DNA of 59,798 bases from Geothrix fermentans DSM 14018 (GTDB lineage Bacteria; Acidobacteriota; Holophagae; Holophagales; Holophagaceae): assembly GCF_000428885.1 (NCBI RefSeq), contig NZ_AUAU01000023.1, positions 1 through 59,798 on the forward strand, given 5' to 3'. Shown piece after piece: positions 41,071 to 50,135 of the stretch (its first letter is position 1; each line of letters starts with the position of its first letter). Below the pieces are notes generated by a model, which was not told the origin of the DNA, made no database searches, and saw nothing but the letters and a program-made list of their open reading frames with translations. The position numbers were made by a program, and so were the translations under genes.

Positions 41071-42641
41071 GGGAAGCGGCGGATCTGCTGGTGCTGGGCG
41101 CGGGGATCGCCGGCTGCTCGGCGGCCCTGCGGGCGGCGGACCAGGGCATCCAGGTGGTGCTGGTGGCCAAGGATGAGCTGGGCGGCAGCAACACCGCCTG
41201 GGCCCAGGGCGGCATCATCGGCAAGCCCCCGCCTGAGGAGGGCGACTCCCCGACCCTGCTGGCCGAGGACATCGAGGCGGCCGGCGCAGGCCTGTGCCGG
41301 CCCGAGGCCGTGCGCCAGCTGGCGGAGGAGGGGCCGAAGCTCTGCCGGAGCTTCCTCTGGGAGCGGCTGGGCGTGCCCTTCGACCTCGGGACCAACGGGA
41401 CGCCGGATCCCACCGCCGAGGCCGCCCACAGCGCCCGGCGCATCTACCACGCCAAGGACGCCACGGGCCTGGCCATCCAGACGGCCCTCAGCGACGCCGT
41501 GCGGAAGCATCCGAACATCCAGCTGCGGGAGCGCCTCTGCCTGGTGGACCTCATCACCAGCCCGCACCACTGCGTGAGCCCGGTACGGGTCTACGAGCCC
41601 ATCCGCGTGCACGGCGCCTACCTCTTCGATCCTGCCACCGGCGAGGTCGAGGGGTTCCTGGCCCGCCGGACCATCCTGGCCACGGGGGGCCTCGGCTACC
41701 TCTACCTGCACACCACCAACCCCCCGGGGGCCACCGGAGATGGTCTGGCCGCCGCCTACCGGGCCAGCGCCCGCATCGTGAACTGCGAGTACCTGCAGTT
41801 CCATCCCACCACCCTCTACGTGCCGAACAAGCCCCGGACCCTGCTGACGGAGGCCCTGCGGGGCGAGGGCGCGCAGCTCCTGAACGGCAAGGGCGAGCGC
41901 TTCATGGCGAAGTACGCGCCGGATCAGCTGGAGCTGGCCCCCCGCGACGTGGTGAGCCGGGCCATCTTCCAGGAGATGGCGGTCACCGGGGAGCCCTGCG
42001 CCTACTTGGATCTGGCGCCCGTGGCCGCGAAGCTGGACCTGGAGGAGCACTTCCCCACGGTGCTGGCCGCCTGCCGGGCCGAGGGCATCGACCCGGCGCG
42101 GCATCCCATCCCCGTGGTGCCCGCCGCCCACTACTTCTGCGGCGGCGTCCTGGTGGACCTGGAGGGCCGCACCAGCCTGCCAGGGCTCTTCGCCGCGGGC
42201 GAGGTGGCCTGCACCGGCCTCCACGGCGCCAACCGCCTGGCCTCCACCAGCCTGCTGGAGGGCCTGGTCTGGGGCTTCCACAGCGCCGACGCCGCCGTGC
42301 GGGAGCTGGGGGAGACCGTGGACCCGGATCCTGGCGACCTGGCCCCCTGGCGCATGCCGGAGGCGCCGGAGGAGACTGACCCCCTGCTCATCGACCAGGA
42401 CTGGCGCCTCGTCCGCAGCACCCTCTGGAACTACGCGGGCATCGTCCGCAGCAGCGCCCGCCTGGAGCGGGCCAAGGCCGACCTGCACTACCTGGCCCAC
42501 CGCATCGAGCGCTTCTACCATGAGGCCCCCCTGAGCCGGGAGCTGCTGGAGCTGCGCAGCGGCATCCTCTGCGCCCGGCTGATCCTCAACGCGGCGCTCC
42601 AGAACCCCGAGAGCCGCGGCTGCCACTACCGCGTCGATTGA
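41067..42641 (+). CDS. nadB: L-aspartate oxidase NadB
   Basis: 524 residues from ATG 41067. It oxidises aspartate to iminoaspartate, the first step of NAD synthesis, with FAD. Marks: VLGAGIAGCSAALRAADQGI, GGSNTAWAQGGI (family GGS-x-x-A-QGGI), the substrate region LATGGLGYLYLHTTNPPGAT, LQFHPTTLY, PVVPAAHYFCGG, and HGANRLASTSLLEGLVWG. The last gene of the coupled deacetylase-yaaA-DUF309-nadB series; nadA and nadC are not in the window. Confidence 0.94.
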   Translation: MREAADLLVLGAGIAGCSAALRAADQGIQVVLVAKDELGGSNTAWAQGGIIGKPPPEEGDSPTLLAEDIEAAGAGLCRPEAVRQLAEEGPKLCRSFLWERLGVPFDLGTNGTPDPTAEAAHSARRIYHAKDATGLAIQTALSDAVRKHPNIQLRERLCLVDLITSPHHCVSPVRVYEPIRVHGAYLFDPATGEVEGFLARRTILATGGLGYLYLHTTNPPGATGDGLAAAYRASARIVNCEYLQFHPTTLYVPNKPRTLLTEALRGEGAQLLNGKGERFMAKYAPDQLELAPRDVVSRAIFQEMAVTGEPCAYLDLAPVAAKLDLEEHFPTVLAACRAEGIDPARHPIPVVPAAHYFCGGVLVDLEGRTSLPGLFAAGEVACTGLHGANRLASTSLLEGLVWGFHSADAAVRELGETVDPDPGDLAPWRMPEAPEETDPLLIDQDWRLVRSTLWNYAGIVRSSARLERAKADLHYLAHRIERFYHEAPLSRELLELRSGILCARLILNAALQNPESRGCHYRVD

Positions 42642-42666
42642 TTGCATTTAGCGGGACAATGGGGGC

Positions 42667-44067
42667 ATGGTGCTGTCCGTCTTCGACCTCTTCCGCATCG
42701 GCATCGGGCCCAGCTCCTCGCACACGGTGGGGCCCATGCGGGCGGCGCGCAGCTTCGCGCTGGGGCTGGAGGCCTCGGGCCTGCTGGAGGCCACGGCCGC
42801 GGTGAAGGCGGAGCTGTTCGGCAGCCTGGGCGCCACCGGGCGGGGGCACGGCAGCGACAAGGCGGTGCTCCTGGGCCTGCTGGGGGAGACCCCGGAGGGC
42901 GTGGACGTGGAGGCTGTGGAAGGCCTGGTGGCCAGGATCCGCGAGACGCAGCGGCTGGCCCTCCTCGGGAAGCGGGACATTCCCTTTCATGAGCCCGAGG
43001 ACCTGCACCTGCTGCACAGGAGCCTGCCCTTCCACCCCAATGGCATGCGCTTCACGGCCCTGGACGAAGCCGGCGGGACGCTCCGGGCCCAGGTGTTCTA
43101 CTCCGTGGGCGGCGGCTTCGTGGTGGAGGAGGGCGTTCCGGTCCAGGCGGCCCCGGGCCCCGAGCCGCCCCACCCCTTCCATACCGCGAAGGAGCTGCTG
43201 GCGCGCTGCCGGGAGGCGGGCCTCCCGGTCAGCCAGCTCATGCTGGCGAACGAGCGGACCTGGCGTTCCGAGGCGGAGATCCGCTCGGGCCTTCAGGACA
43301 TCTGGTCGGTGATGCAGGCTTGCGTGCGGCGCGGCTGCGCCACCGAGGGCCTGCTGCCTGGCGGCCTGAAGGTGCCGCGCCGGGCTCCCGCCCTCTATCG
43401 GCGCCTGACCGAATCCCCGGAGGCCGGCCTCAAGGACCCCCTCACGGCCCTGGACTTCGTGAGCCTCTACGCCCTGGCGGTGAACGAGGAGAACGCCGCC
43501 GGCGGCCGGGTGGTGACGGCTCCGACCAACGGCGCCGCGGGCATCCTCCCCGCGGTGCTGCACTACTACCGCCGCTTCGTGCCCGGGGCCACGGACGAGG
43601 GGGTGGAGCGGTTCCTCCTGACGGCTGGCGCCATCGGCGCCCTCTACAAGGAGAACGCCTCCATCAGCGGCGCCGAGGTGGGCTGCCAGGGCGAGGTGGG
43701 CGTGGCCTGCTCCATGGCCGCCGGGGCCCTGGCGGAGGTGATGGGCGGCTCGCCGGACCAGGTGGAGAACGCCGCGGAGATCGGCATGGAGCACAACCTG
43801 GGCCTCACCTGCGATCCCATCGGCGGCCTGGTGCAGGTGCCCTGCATCGAGCGCAACGCCATGGCCAGCGTGAAGGCCATCAACGCCGCCCGCATGGCCC
43901 TCCACGGCGACGGCCACCACTTCGTGAGCCTGGACAAGGTCATCAAGACCATGCGCGACACCGGGGCCGACATGAAGAGCAAGTACAAGGAGACCGCCCG
44001 GGGCGGCCTCGCCGTGAACGTGCTCGAGATGCCCCTGGACTTCACCGTCAACCTGCCGGAGTGCTGA
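42667..44067 (+). CDS. sdaA: L-serine dehydratase, single-chain iron-sulfur type
   Basis: 466 residues. The start [26 protein letters not shown] is the beta-domain signature; the alpha part has [30 protein letters not shown] and [20 protein letters not shown], supplying the cysteines of the [4Fe-4S] cluster. It turns serine into pyruvate and ammonia. The ATG at 42667 follows GGGGG. It is 25 bases after nadB and shares one base with the next gene. Confidence 0.95.
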   Translation: MVLSVFDLFRIGIGPSSSHTVGPMRAARSFALGLEASGLLEATAAVKAELFGSLGATGRGHGSDKAVLLGLLGETPEGVDVEAVEGLVARIRETQRLALLGKRDIPFHEPEDLHLLHRSLPFHPNGMRFTALDEAGGTLRAQVFYSVGGGFVVEEGVPVQAAPGPEPPHPFHTAKELLARCREAGLPVSQLMLANERTWRSEAEIRSGLQDIWSVMQACVRRGCATEGLLPGGLKVPRRAPALYRRLTESPEAGLKDPLTALDFVSLYALAVNEENAAGGRVVTAPTNGAAGILPAVLHYYRRFVPGATDEGVERFLLTAGAIGALYKENASISGAEVGCQGEVGVACSMAAGALAEVMGGSPDQVENAAEIGMEHNLGLTCDPIGGLVQVPCIERNAMASVKAINAARMALHGDGHHFVSLDKVIKTMRDTGADMKSKYKETARGGLAVNVLEMPLDFTVNLPEC

Positions 44068-44813
44068 TGCGCCGATCCGCCGCCCTCTTCCTGACCCTGC
44101 CCGCCGTCCTGGCGGCCCAGCCCGCGGGGCTGGACGAAGGACGCCTGGATCCGGCCTGGTTCGGTCCTGCCGCTGCCTTCCAGCCCTCCAGGACCCTGGG
44201 CTTCCAGTGGGTGAAGCCCGGCCTGGACCTGCGGAACCGCACGCTCCAGCTGCGGGCTTGGGAAGCCCCGGCCTGGGTGCTGGGGAAGCGCGAGATGAAG
44301 GACCGGGTCTTCCTCCGGCGGGTGGAGGACGCGCTTCCGAAAGCGCTGGACCACGGGCTCCGGCGCGGCCTGAAGGGAAGCCTCCCCGTGGCCGCCGGCG
44401 GGGATGTGCACCTGGTCGCCCGGGTGGTGGACGCCGTGGGCCAGGCCGACGACTACATGGCCGCAGGCCAGGTGAAGCTCACCTTCGACCTCAAGCTCGT
44501 GGACGGCGATACGGGCGAGCTGCTGGGCGCCTTCCACGACACCCTCCAGGGCCCGGGGCCGGACTTCGTCTCCGGCGGCTTCGAGCGGTGGTCCGAGCAG
44601 CTGGGCCGGCTGCTCGCCGCCTCTGCCGCCGCGCCAGCCCCCACCCAGGCCCCGCAGGTGGCCGCGAAGCCCCTGCCGCCGCCACCCCCGCCCTTCGACC
44701 TGGAGGGCGCCCTCCGCCGCATCGAGGGGCTCAAGCGCGACGGCCTCCTCAGCGAGGCGGACTACCAGGCGCTGCGGAAGAAGGCGGCCGAGAAGGCCGG
44801 GTCTCCTAGATAG
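44067..44813 (+). CDS. Secreted protein with C-terminal SHOCT-like segment
   Basis: 248 residues. Signal peptide [20 protein letters not shown]. Residues ~45-190 form a beta-rich domain (VHLVARVVDAVGQADDYMAA, VKLTFDLKLVDGDTGELLGA) that recalls DUF4410/DUF3313-type outer-membrane-associated proteins. A Pro-rich linker (PLPPPPPP) leads to a SHOCT-like helix pair (GALRRIEGLKRDGLLSEADY). The ATG shares a base with the sdaA stop. SHOCT is usually cytoplasmic or at membrane ends, so its presence after a signal peptide is notable. Function unknown. Eight bases overlap the convergent Sua5-type gene. Confidence 0.7.
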   Translation: MRRSAALFLTLPAVLAAQPAGLDEGRLDPAWFGPAAAFQPSRTLGFQWVKPGLDLRNRTLQLRAWEAPAWVLGKREMKDRVFLRRVEDALPKALDHGLRRGLKGSLPVAAGGDVHLVARVVDAVGQADDYMAAGQVKLTFDLKLVDGDTGELLGAFHDTLQGPGPDFVSGGFERWSEQLGRLLAASAAAPAPTQAPQVAAKPLPPPPPPFDLEGALRRIEGLKRDGLLSEADYQALRKKAAEKAGSPR

Positions 44814-45408
44814 GCCAGGGGCCGGCGCCCTCGCGCAGGAGGACCGGCTCCTCGGAGGTGAGGTCCAGGATGGTGCTGGGAACCCCCAGGGGCTGGCCGC
44901 AGTCCACCACCATGTCCAGGGCGTGGCCCAGCTCCTCCTCGATCTCCCAGGCCGTGTTCAGGATGGGTTGGTCGGGCAGGGCGACACTGGTGGTGATGAT
45001 GGGCTCGCCCAGGAGCGCCACAAGGGCGTGGCAGAAGCGCTGGTCCGGGATGCGGAGGCCCACCACCTGCTTGTTCTGGAGGTGGCGCGGCACCTCGCGG
45101 CTGGCGGGCAGGAGCACGGTATAGGGCCCCGGCAGCAGCTGTTTGAGGATGCGGAAGGTCGGCGTGTCCAGGTGGCGCGTGTAGTGGCAGAGCATCTCCA
45201 TGTCGGAGCACATGATCGACATGGGCTTCTTGGGATCGCGGCCCTTGATCAGGTGGATGCGGTCCACGGCCTTCTTGCGGGAGACCAGGCAGCCCAACCC
45301 GAACAGCGTGTCCGTGGGGTAGGCGATGACGCCGTCCTTCCGCAGGATCTCCGCGAGGCGCTCGAGGTGGCGCGCCTGGGGCGTCTCGGGATGCAGGGTG
45401 AGGATCAT
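44806..45408 (-). CDS. Sua5/YciO/YrdC family protein (threonylcarbamoyl-AMP synthase-like)
   Basis: 200 residues. Marks: KDGVIAYPTDTLFGLGCLVS, IKGRDPKKPMSIMCSD, LPGPYTVLLPAS, VGLRIPDQRFCHALV and PSTILDLTSEEPVLLREGAG. The family makes threonylcarbamoyl-AMP for the t6A modification of tRNA; the compact 200-residue form and HYTRHL-type middle are nearer YciO, whose own role is less clear. The start codon lies inside the Nudix stop region (four-base overlap). Confidence 0.9.
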   Translation of the reverse strand: MILTLHPETPQARHLERLAEILRKDGVIAYPTDTLFGLGCLVSRKKAVDRIHLIKGRDPKKPMSIMCSDMEMLCHYTRHLDTPTFRILKQLLPGPYTVLLPASREVPRHLQNKQVVGLRIPDQRFCHALVALLGEPIITTSVALPDQPILNTAWEIEEELGHALDMVVDCGQPLGVPSTILDLTSEEPVLLREGAGPWPI

Positions 45409-46079
45409 GGCGCGTCCAGCTCGCGCCAGCGCGCGCGGCCCGCGGAGGGGTGGTCCTTGGGCCGCTGGAAGAACCGCTCCGCCAGCGCCGGGTCCAGGGC
45501 CGCGGCCACGCCGCTCCTTCGTCCCTGGAGAGCCAGCAGGGCCACCACCGTGAGGCTGTCGGTGATCTCGCCGGCCAGCACGCGGCGGAGGCAGTCCTGG
45601 AAGGGCTCGCGATGGAGCATCAGCTCCTCGTCGTCCTCGGGGTGGTGGCCCTCGGCGGGGCCGAGGCCCGTGGCCAGGAAGAGGAAGGCCTCCTCCTCCG
45701 TGGAGGAGTTGCTGGTGTGGAAGAAGGCCAGGGGCTCCCAGACCTGGGCCGCGAGGCCGGCCTCCTCCGCCAGCTCCCGGCGCATGGCCTCGAAGGGGCT
45801 CTCCGAGACATCGCCGCCGCCCTCGGGGATCTCCCAGGAGTAGGCCTCCAGGGGATAGCGCCACTGGCCCACGAGCACCACGCGGTCCTGGCCGTCCAGG
45901 GCCAGGACGCCGCAGGCGGTGCGGTGGAAGCCGCAGACGGCGTAGCGTCCCTCGGCGCCCCGGCGGTGGCGGAAGCGGTCCTCCCGGATCCGGATCCAGG
46001 GCGAGTCGTAGATGAACCGCCGGCCGGTGACCGTGTAGGGATCCGGGTGCTCGGGACGGGGCAGGGGCTTCAGGTCCAT
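45405..46079 (-). CDS. Nudix hydrolase, ADP-ribose pyrophosphatase type
   Basis: 224 residues. The complete Nudix box G-x5-E-x7-R-E-L-x-E-E-x-G-L is present (GGGDVSESPFEAMRRELAEE AGL). N-terminal VLVGQWRYPLEAYSWEIPEG and the later EELMLHREPFQDCLRRVLAG fit ADP-ribose or related nucleotide-sugar pyrophosphatases (NudF group). It likely clears ADP-ribose in the cytoplasm. Coupled to the Sua5-type gene; ends a unit that begins after the rpsO terminator. Confidence 0.92.
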   Translation of the reverse strand: MDLKPLPRPEHPDPYTVTGRRFIYDSPWIRIREDRFRHRRGAEGRYAVCGFHRTACGVLALDGQDRVVLVGQWRYPLEAYSWEIPEGGGDVSESPFEAMRRELAEEAGLAAQVWEPLAFFHTSNSSTEEEAFLFLATGLGPAEGHHPEDDEELMLHREPFQDCLRRVLAGEITDSLTVVALLALQGRRSGVAAALDPALAERFFQRPKDHPSAGRARWRELDAP

Positions 46080-46092
46080 GTCCTGAACATAG

Positions 46093-46120
46093 CAAAACGC
46101 CCGCTTGCGCGGGCGTTTTG
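46093..46120. terminator. Terminator behind rpsO
   Basis: A 12-bp perfect stem (caaaacgcccgc / gcgggcgttttg) with loop TTGC, T-run for the minus strand, 18 bases after the rpsO stop. It also separates rpsO from the Nudix gene. Confidence 0.9.
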
Positions 46121-46137
46121 GAGAGCAGAACCGTTCC

Positions 46138-46407
46138 CTACCGACGGAGGCCCAGGCGCTCGATCAGCTTGGCGTAGCGCTCCTTGCTCTTCTTCTTGAG
46201 GTAGTCGAGCAGGCGGCGGCGCTGGCCAACCATGATCATGAGGCCGCGGCGGCTGTGGTAGTCCTTGGTGTGGGTCTTGAAGTGCTCGGTCAGGTCGTTG
46301 ATGCGCTTGGTCAGGATCGCGACCTGCACCTCGGGCGAGCCCGTGTCCGACTCGTGCTGCTTGTAGTCGTCGATGATGATCTTCTTCTGTTCCACGTTCA
46401 GGGCCAT
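46138..46407 (-). CDS. rpsO: Ribosomal protein S15
   Basis: 89 residues, exact family length. It has [38 protein letters not shown] and [20 protein letters not shown]. It binds 16S rRNA early in 30S assembly. In many bacteria S15 represses its own mRNA by binding the leader; the 125-base upstream region could hold such a site, but I did not find a clear one. AGGAG stands before the ATG. pnp, the usual neighbour, is absent. Confidence 0.98.
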   Translation of the reverse strand: MALNVEQKKIIIDDYKQHESDTGSPEVQVAILTKRINDLTEHFKTHTKDYHSRRGLMIMVGQRRRLLDYLKKKSKERYAKLIERLGLRR

Positions 46408-46506
46408 GGTGGCTCCTTTTCGGGGGTTCTCCCGTCACCCTGCCCTCAGTCCCGTACCGAGGATGGGTCGAACCTGGGAAAGGCCAGGTGCCTTGGTTTT
46501 TCAAGA

Positions 46507-46531
46507 CTTCGGCCCGCGCAGCGGGCCGAAG
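46507..46531 (-). terminator. 11-bp hairpin after tRNA-Leu, no T-run
   Basis: Arms cttcggcccgc / gcgggccgaag, loop GCA, directly behind the tRNA-Leu 3' end on the minus strand. It may process or weakly terminate the tRNA transcript before rpsO. Confidence 0.5.
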
Positions 46532-46536
46532 GGTGG

Positions 46537-46619
46537 TGCGGATAGAGGGACTCGAACCCCCACGTCTTGTGAACACTAGTACCTGAAACTAGCGCGTCTA
46601 CCAATTCCGCCATATCCGC
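46537..46619 (-). tRNA. tRNA-Leu (anticodon CAG)
   Basis: Class II tRNA on the minus strand. Acceptor GCGGATA with partner TATCCGC, D-loop AATTGGTAGAC, anticodon stem CTAGT / ACTAG with loop TTCAGGT (anticodon CAG), long variable arm TGTTCACAAGACG, T-loop TTCGAGT, discriminator A, and encoded CCA (46536-46534). It reads CUG, the main Leu codon in this window. Confidence 0.97.
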
Positions 46620-46705
46620 TTGAAAGAACGCTCCGGGGCCCGCGGGTTCCGGATGTGCCGAACACCAAGCCTAGCGTGGTCCACGCTTCGAGGCAACAGC
46701 GATTC

Positions 46706-47164
46706 TCACCAGTCCCGGTAGGGGATGCCGTTCATGCCGGTCCCTGGTGCGAGGCTGTAGACATCGTAGACGTGGCCGCCTCCCCAGCTGGAGCTGTTGG
46801 CGTCGTCGTTGCTGTTCCGGAGCCCCCAATCCGTCTTCCCCGTGAAGGGGTCCACGGGGATGCGGCGGAGGAAACGCACTTTCTTGTTGAGGGAGCCGGC
46901 GGCGGGCACGCCCTCCACCAGGACCTCCAGGCTCTCCGGATAGCCGTTGGCCTCCGCCGGCGGGGCCTTGATCTTCTGGCCGTCCGCCTGCTTCTTGTAC
47001 TCGTCGATGGCCAGCCGCATCTCGCGCAGATCCCGGCGCAGCTCCAGCTCCTTCTCGCGCTTCAGGCCGTTGCGGGCCAGAGGCACGGTGACGGAGGCGA
47101 GGATCAGCAGGACGGTGGCGGTGACCACCAGCTCCAGCAGGGTGAATCCGCCCTGGCGGCTCAC
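46706..47164 (-). CDS. Type II secretion/type IV pilus pseudopilin (GspG-like)
   Basis: 152 residues. A short leader MSRQGG precedes FTLLELVVTATVLLILASVT, the prepilin-peptidase site (G|FTLLE with Glu at +5) and the hydrophobic helix. The C-terminal part has a GspG-like core (DLREMRLAIDEYKKQ, FLRRIPVDPFTGKTDWGL, GGGHVYDVYS). It would be processed by PilD and built into a pseudopilus or pilus. The start overlaps the secretin stop by four bases, making it the last gene of this operon. Confidence 0.9.
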   Translation of the reverse strand: MSRQGGFTLLELVVTATVLLILASVTVPLARNGLKREKELELRRDLREMRLAIDEYKKQADGQKIKAPPAEANGYPESLEVLVEGVPAAGSLNKKVRFLRRIPVDPFTGKTDWGLRNSNDDANSSSWGGGHVYDVYSLAPGTGMNGIPYRDW

Positions 47165-49470
47165 TGCACCGTCACGAGGGCGTTGGACCAGCGCCCGGAG
47201 ATGGGCGCGGTGCCCGCGAGGAACTGGCCGCTCTGGATGAGCACCGGCGCGTTGCCCGGCGTGAGCCCCGACAGGTCGAGGATGGCCAGCTGGCCGGCGT
47301 CCACCTCGGTGCCGTTGCGCTTGAACACGAGCTTCAGCGCGCCGTCCTTCCCGGGGAACTGCTCCAGGCTGCCGCCCTCGGTGGTGATGAAGTCGCCGGG
47401 GGACACGGAACCGAGCTTGAGGCCCGCCGGCAGGCGGAGCTCCAGCGTGCCGGAGCTGAGGCCCTTGCCGCCGCTGACCGTGAGCGCGATCTGGACCCGC
47501 TCGCCGATCTTGATCTCCGAGGCCACGGGGGTCATGAAGATCACCAGGTCGGAGGCCGCGGGGCGCGGTTCCTCAGCGGGCCCTTCGGGCTTCTTCTCCT
47601 GGATGGTGTCGGAGGGGGCGGACACGGGAGGCGCGGCGGCACCCTGGGGAGCGCCCGGCGCGGCCTGGGCCGGCCCGGGCTGGGAGGCGGGGGCCGCCAG
47701 GGCGCTCTGAGCGCCCTGGGCCGCCGGCTTGGCAGTGGTCTTCGCGGCGGCCTTGGCGGCGAACAGGCTCGACTGGGCGGCCGCATCGTCGGGGTTGAAG
47801 GCGGCGAGGTCCTGCTCCGTGAGCACGGGCTTGCGCACCAGGACCGCGCGGATGGTGAGGATCACGTCGGTCTTCGCCTTGCTGTTGCGCGTGTTCCCGG
47901 TGAGGCGGCCGATGAGGGGGATGTCGGCCAGGCCCCAGATGCCCTGGAGGCTCTTCTGCTCCTCGTCCTTCAGCAGGCCGCCGAAGATGGCGGTCTCGCC
48001 ATCGCGCAGGCGCGCAGAGGTGATGATCTCCCGCTTGCCGAGGTCGGGCCGGCCCGGCGTGGAGCCGGACTTGAGCGTGGTGACGAGGCTGTTGATCTTG
48101 AGGGTGATCTCGCCGTTGTGGTGGACGCGGGGCTCCACCTTGATCTTCACGCCCACGTCCTCGTAGGAGTAGGAGGTCTGCCCCACGCCGCCCAGGAGGG
48201 AGGAGGTGGCGGCCGTGGCGGTGGTGCCCGTGGTGGGCAGCGACAGCTGGCTCTGGGTGGTGGAGATCTTCTCGCCGATGTTCACTTCGCCGGTCTCGCC
48301 GGAGAGCACGCGCACGTTGGGGCTGGCCACCAGGCGGGCGTCGCCGTTGCCCTTGAGGAAGTCCAGGGCGAGGTTGGGGAACAGCACGCGGATGTCGGCC
48401 GTGTGGATCTTGGTGAAGCCCGAGTTGGTGTTCAGGCCCGAAGTGTTGTTCACCGTGGTGGCGCCCATGCGGAAGGTGCCGGAGGTGTCCGAGGCGTTGA
48501 TCACGGGCAGCAGGCCCACCTGCTCCAGGCTGTTCTCCGTGACCTCCATCAGCTCCATGTAGACCATGACCTCGGCCTTGGCCTTGTCGAGGCTGCGGAT
48601 CACCTGGTCCACCACGGCCAGCTCCAGCGGCTTGGCCTTCACGATGATGGCGTTGATGCGCTTGTCCGTGAACACGCGCAGCTGGGGGTTGAGCGTGGTG
48701 AGGGTGGAGCGCAGCTCCGTGGGATCGGCGTTGGACAGGTAGTAGGTCTTGAGGATCTGGTTCTCGTACTGGTCGCGGTTCTGCGGGGTGGCCTTGAAGA
48801 CCATGATGGTGTTCTTGTCGATCACCTTGTAGAACAGGTCGTTCTGGAGCATCAGGGTGTCCAGCACGCGCTGGAAGGGCAGGCCCCGCAGGTCGATGGA
48901 GATGTTCTGGTCCTGGAAAGAGGTGTGGGTGATGATGTTGACGCCGGAGGCCTTGCTGAGGGTGGCGAAGATCTCGCGCAGGCTCGCGCGGCGGCTGAAG
49001 TTCAGGTCGATGCCCTCGAGGGACCGCGGGTTCAGCTGCACGGCGTTCACGGTGTCGGCCTTGGCCTTCAGCAGCTCCAGGTCGTCGGCGGCATCGGCCT
49101 CGGCCTTGTCCTGGGCGGCCTTCTGCTCCAGGCGGATCAGCCAGTCCTGCGCGATCTGGTTGTCGGGATCCAGCACCAGGGATTTCCGGACTTCCGACAG
49201 CACCGTGTCGGGCAGGCCCCGCTGCTCGGCTTGCCGGGCCAGGGAGATGTGCCATTCGGCGGCGCGCTGGGAGGCCCGCTTGATGCCGATGCGGGCCTTG
49301 GTGTTCGACGGGTCGCTGCGCAGGACCTCACGGTAGGCGGCCACGGCGTCGTCGTAGCGGCCTTCGTCGTAGGCCTGGTTGGCCTTGTGGAGGCTGCAAC
49401 CGATGGCCAGGAGGAGGAGCGCGGCGGCGGCGATGAGCTTGCGGGCGGGAACGAAGGAGGGGAGCGGCAT
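47161..49470 (-). CDS. Secretin lipoprotein with TPR start and cohesin-like end
   Basis: 769 residues from ATG 49470; ATG 49479 is possible, but AAGGA is well spaced only for 49470. Lipobox LLAIGC. Residues ~25-110 are TPR-like (AYDEGRYDDAVAAYREVLRS). A secretin/TonB short N-domain follows (LREIFATLSKASGVNIITHT, LRGLPFQRVLDTLML), then N1-type (VFTDKRINAIIVKA) and the secretin pore (VASPNVRVLSGETGEVNIGE, GVKIKVEPRVHHNGEITLKI, ADIPLIGRLTGNT). After a Pro/Ala linker (~550-620), the last ~130 residues resemble a cohesin fold (VASEIKIGERVQIALTVSGG, LEL RLPAGLKLGSV). It forms the outer-membrane gate of a T2SS/T4P-like machine. Confidence 0.9.
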   Translation of the reverse strand: MPLPSFVPARKLIAAAALLLLAIGCSLHKANQAYDEGRYDDAVAAYREVLRSDPSNTKARIGIKRASQRAAEWHISLARQAEQRGLPDTVLSEVRKSLVLDPDNQIAQDWLIRLEQKAAQDKAEADAADDLELLKAKADTVNAVQLNPRSLEGIDLNFSRRASLREIFATLSKASGVNIITHTSFQDQNISIDLRGLPFQRVLDTLMLQNDLFYKVIDKNTIMVFKATPQNRDQYENQILKTYYLSNADPTELRSTLTTLNPQLRVFTDKRINAIIVKAKPLELAVVDQVIRSLDKAKAEVMVYMELMEVTENSLEQVGLLPVINASDTSGTFRMGATTVNNTSGLNTNSGFTKIHTADIRVLFPNLALDFLKGNGDARLVASPNVRVLSGETGEVNIGEKISTTQSQLSLPTTGTTATAATSSLLGGVGQTSYSYEDVGVKIKVEPRVHHNGEITLKINSLVTTLKSGSTPGRPDLGKREIITSARLRDGETAIFGGLLKDEEQKSLQGIWGLADIPLIGRLTGNTRNSKAKTDVILTIRAVLVRKPVLTEQDLAAFNPDDAAAQSSLFAAKAAAKTTAKPAAQGAQSALAAPASQPGPAQAAPGAPQGAAAPPVSAPSDTIQEKKPEGPAEEPRPAASDLVIFMTPVASEIKIGERVQIALTVSGGKGLSSGTLELRLPAGLKLGSVSPGDFITTEGGSLEQFPGKDGALKLVFKRNGTEVDAGQLAILDLSGLTPGNAPVLIQSGQFLAGTAPISGRWSNALVTVQ

Positions 49471-49487
49471 CGGTGGCATCCTTCGGA

Positions 49488-50135
49488 TCAGAATTGATTG
49501 ACGGGCGCGCCGCCGGAGGCTTCGCGGGCCTCCAGGACCATCCGCAGGTCGGGGTACTTGGTGTTCTGGAATTCGGCGCGGTTCTCGAGGATGGAGACGA
49601 GCTTCCAGCGGTCCCGGAGGACCGTCCCCTGGACCAGGGTCACGGGCTCCTCGCCTTTCATGAAGGCCCCCACCAGGCCGGCGGGGTTGCCCTTGAAGAA
49701 GCCGAGGTAGCGGAGATCCTGGGGCCGGCTGGCGAACTCCGCGGCCTTCTCCTGCGCCAGGCGCTGGGCCTCCAGCTCCGCGGGCGTGGGCGGCGGCGGC
49801 GGGGGGGGCGGCTTGACGGGCTTGGGCGGGGGCGCGGGCGCTTCGAAGAGGAAGAGGTCGCGGCGGACCTTGGCGCCCGGGGGAAGCTCGCCCGCCCGGT
49901 CCAGGGCCGCGAGGTCCGGCAGCTTGCGGAGGCCCACCAGCTGGCGGGGATCCAGGCCGGTGCCCACGCCCGCGACCAGGGGGCGCTTCGCCTTCGGCGC
50001 GTCCGGCGCCAGGATGGTGTAGAGGGCGAAGGCCAGGACCAGCACGAAGGCCCCGAGGGCCACCTGGGTCCGGCGATTGGCGCGGAGCTCCTGGAGCATG
50101 GCCTGGAGGTCGAGGGTGCGGGCGGGGGTGCTCAT
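49488..50135 (-). CDS. PilP-like inner-membrane lipoprotein/anchor
   Basis: 215 residues. One N-terminal helix (VALGAFVLVLAFALYTIL), a long Pro-rich linker (PKPVKPPPPPPPPTP) and a C-terminal beta domain (LRYLGFFKGNPAGLVGAFMK, LVQGTVLRDRWKLVSILENR) like PilP or GspC HR domains, which contact the secretin. No lipobox, so it is anchored by its helix, as GspC is. Four-base overlap with the pilO-like gene; 17 bases before the secretin gene. Confidence 0.78.
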   Translation of the reverse strand: MSTPARTLDLQAMLQELRANRRTQVALGAFVLVLAFALYTILAPDAPKAKRPLVAGVGTGLDPRQLVGLRKLPDLAALDRAGELPPGAKVRRDLFLFEAPAPPPKPVKPPPPPPPPTPAELEAQRLAQEKAAEFASRPQDLRYLGFFKGNPAGLVGAFMKGEEPVTLVQGTVLRDRWKLVSILENRAEFQNTKYPDLRMVLEAREASGGAPVNQF

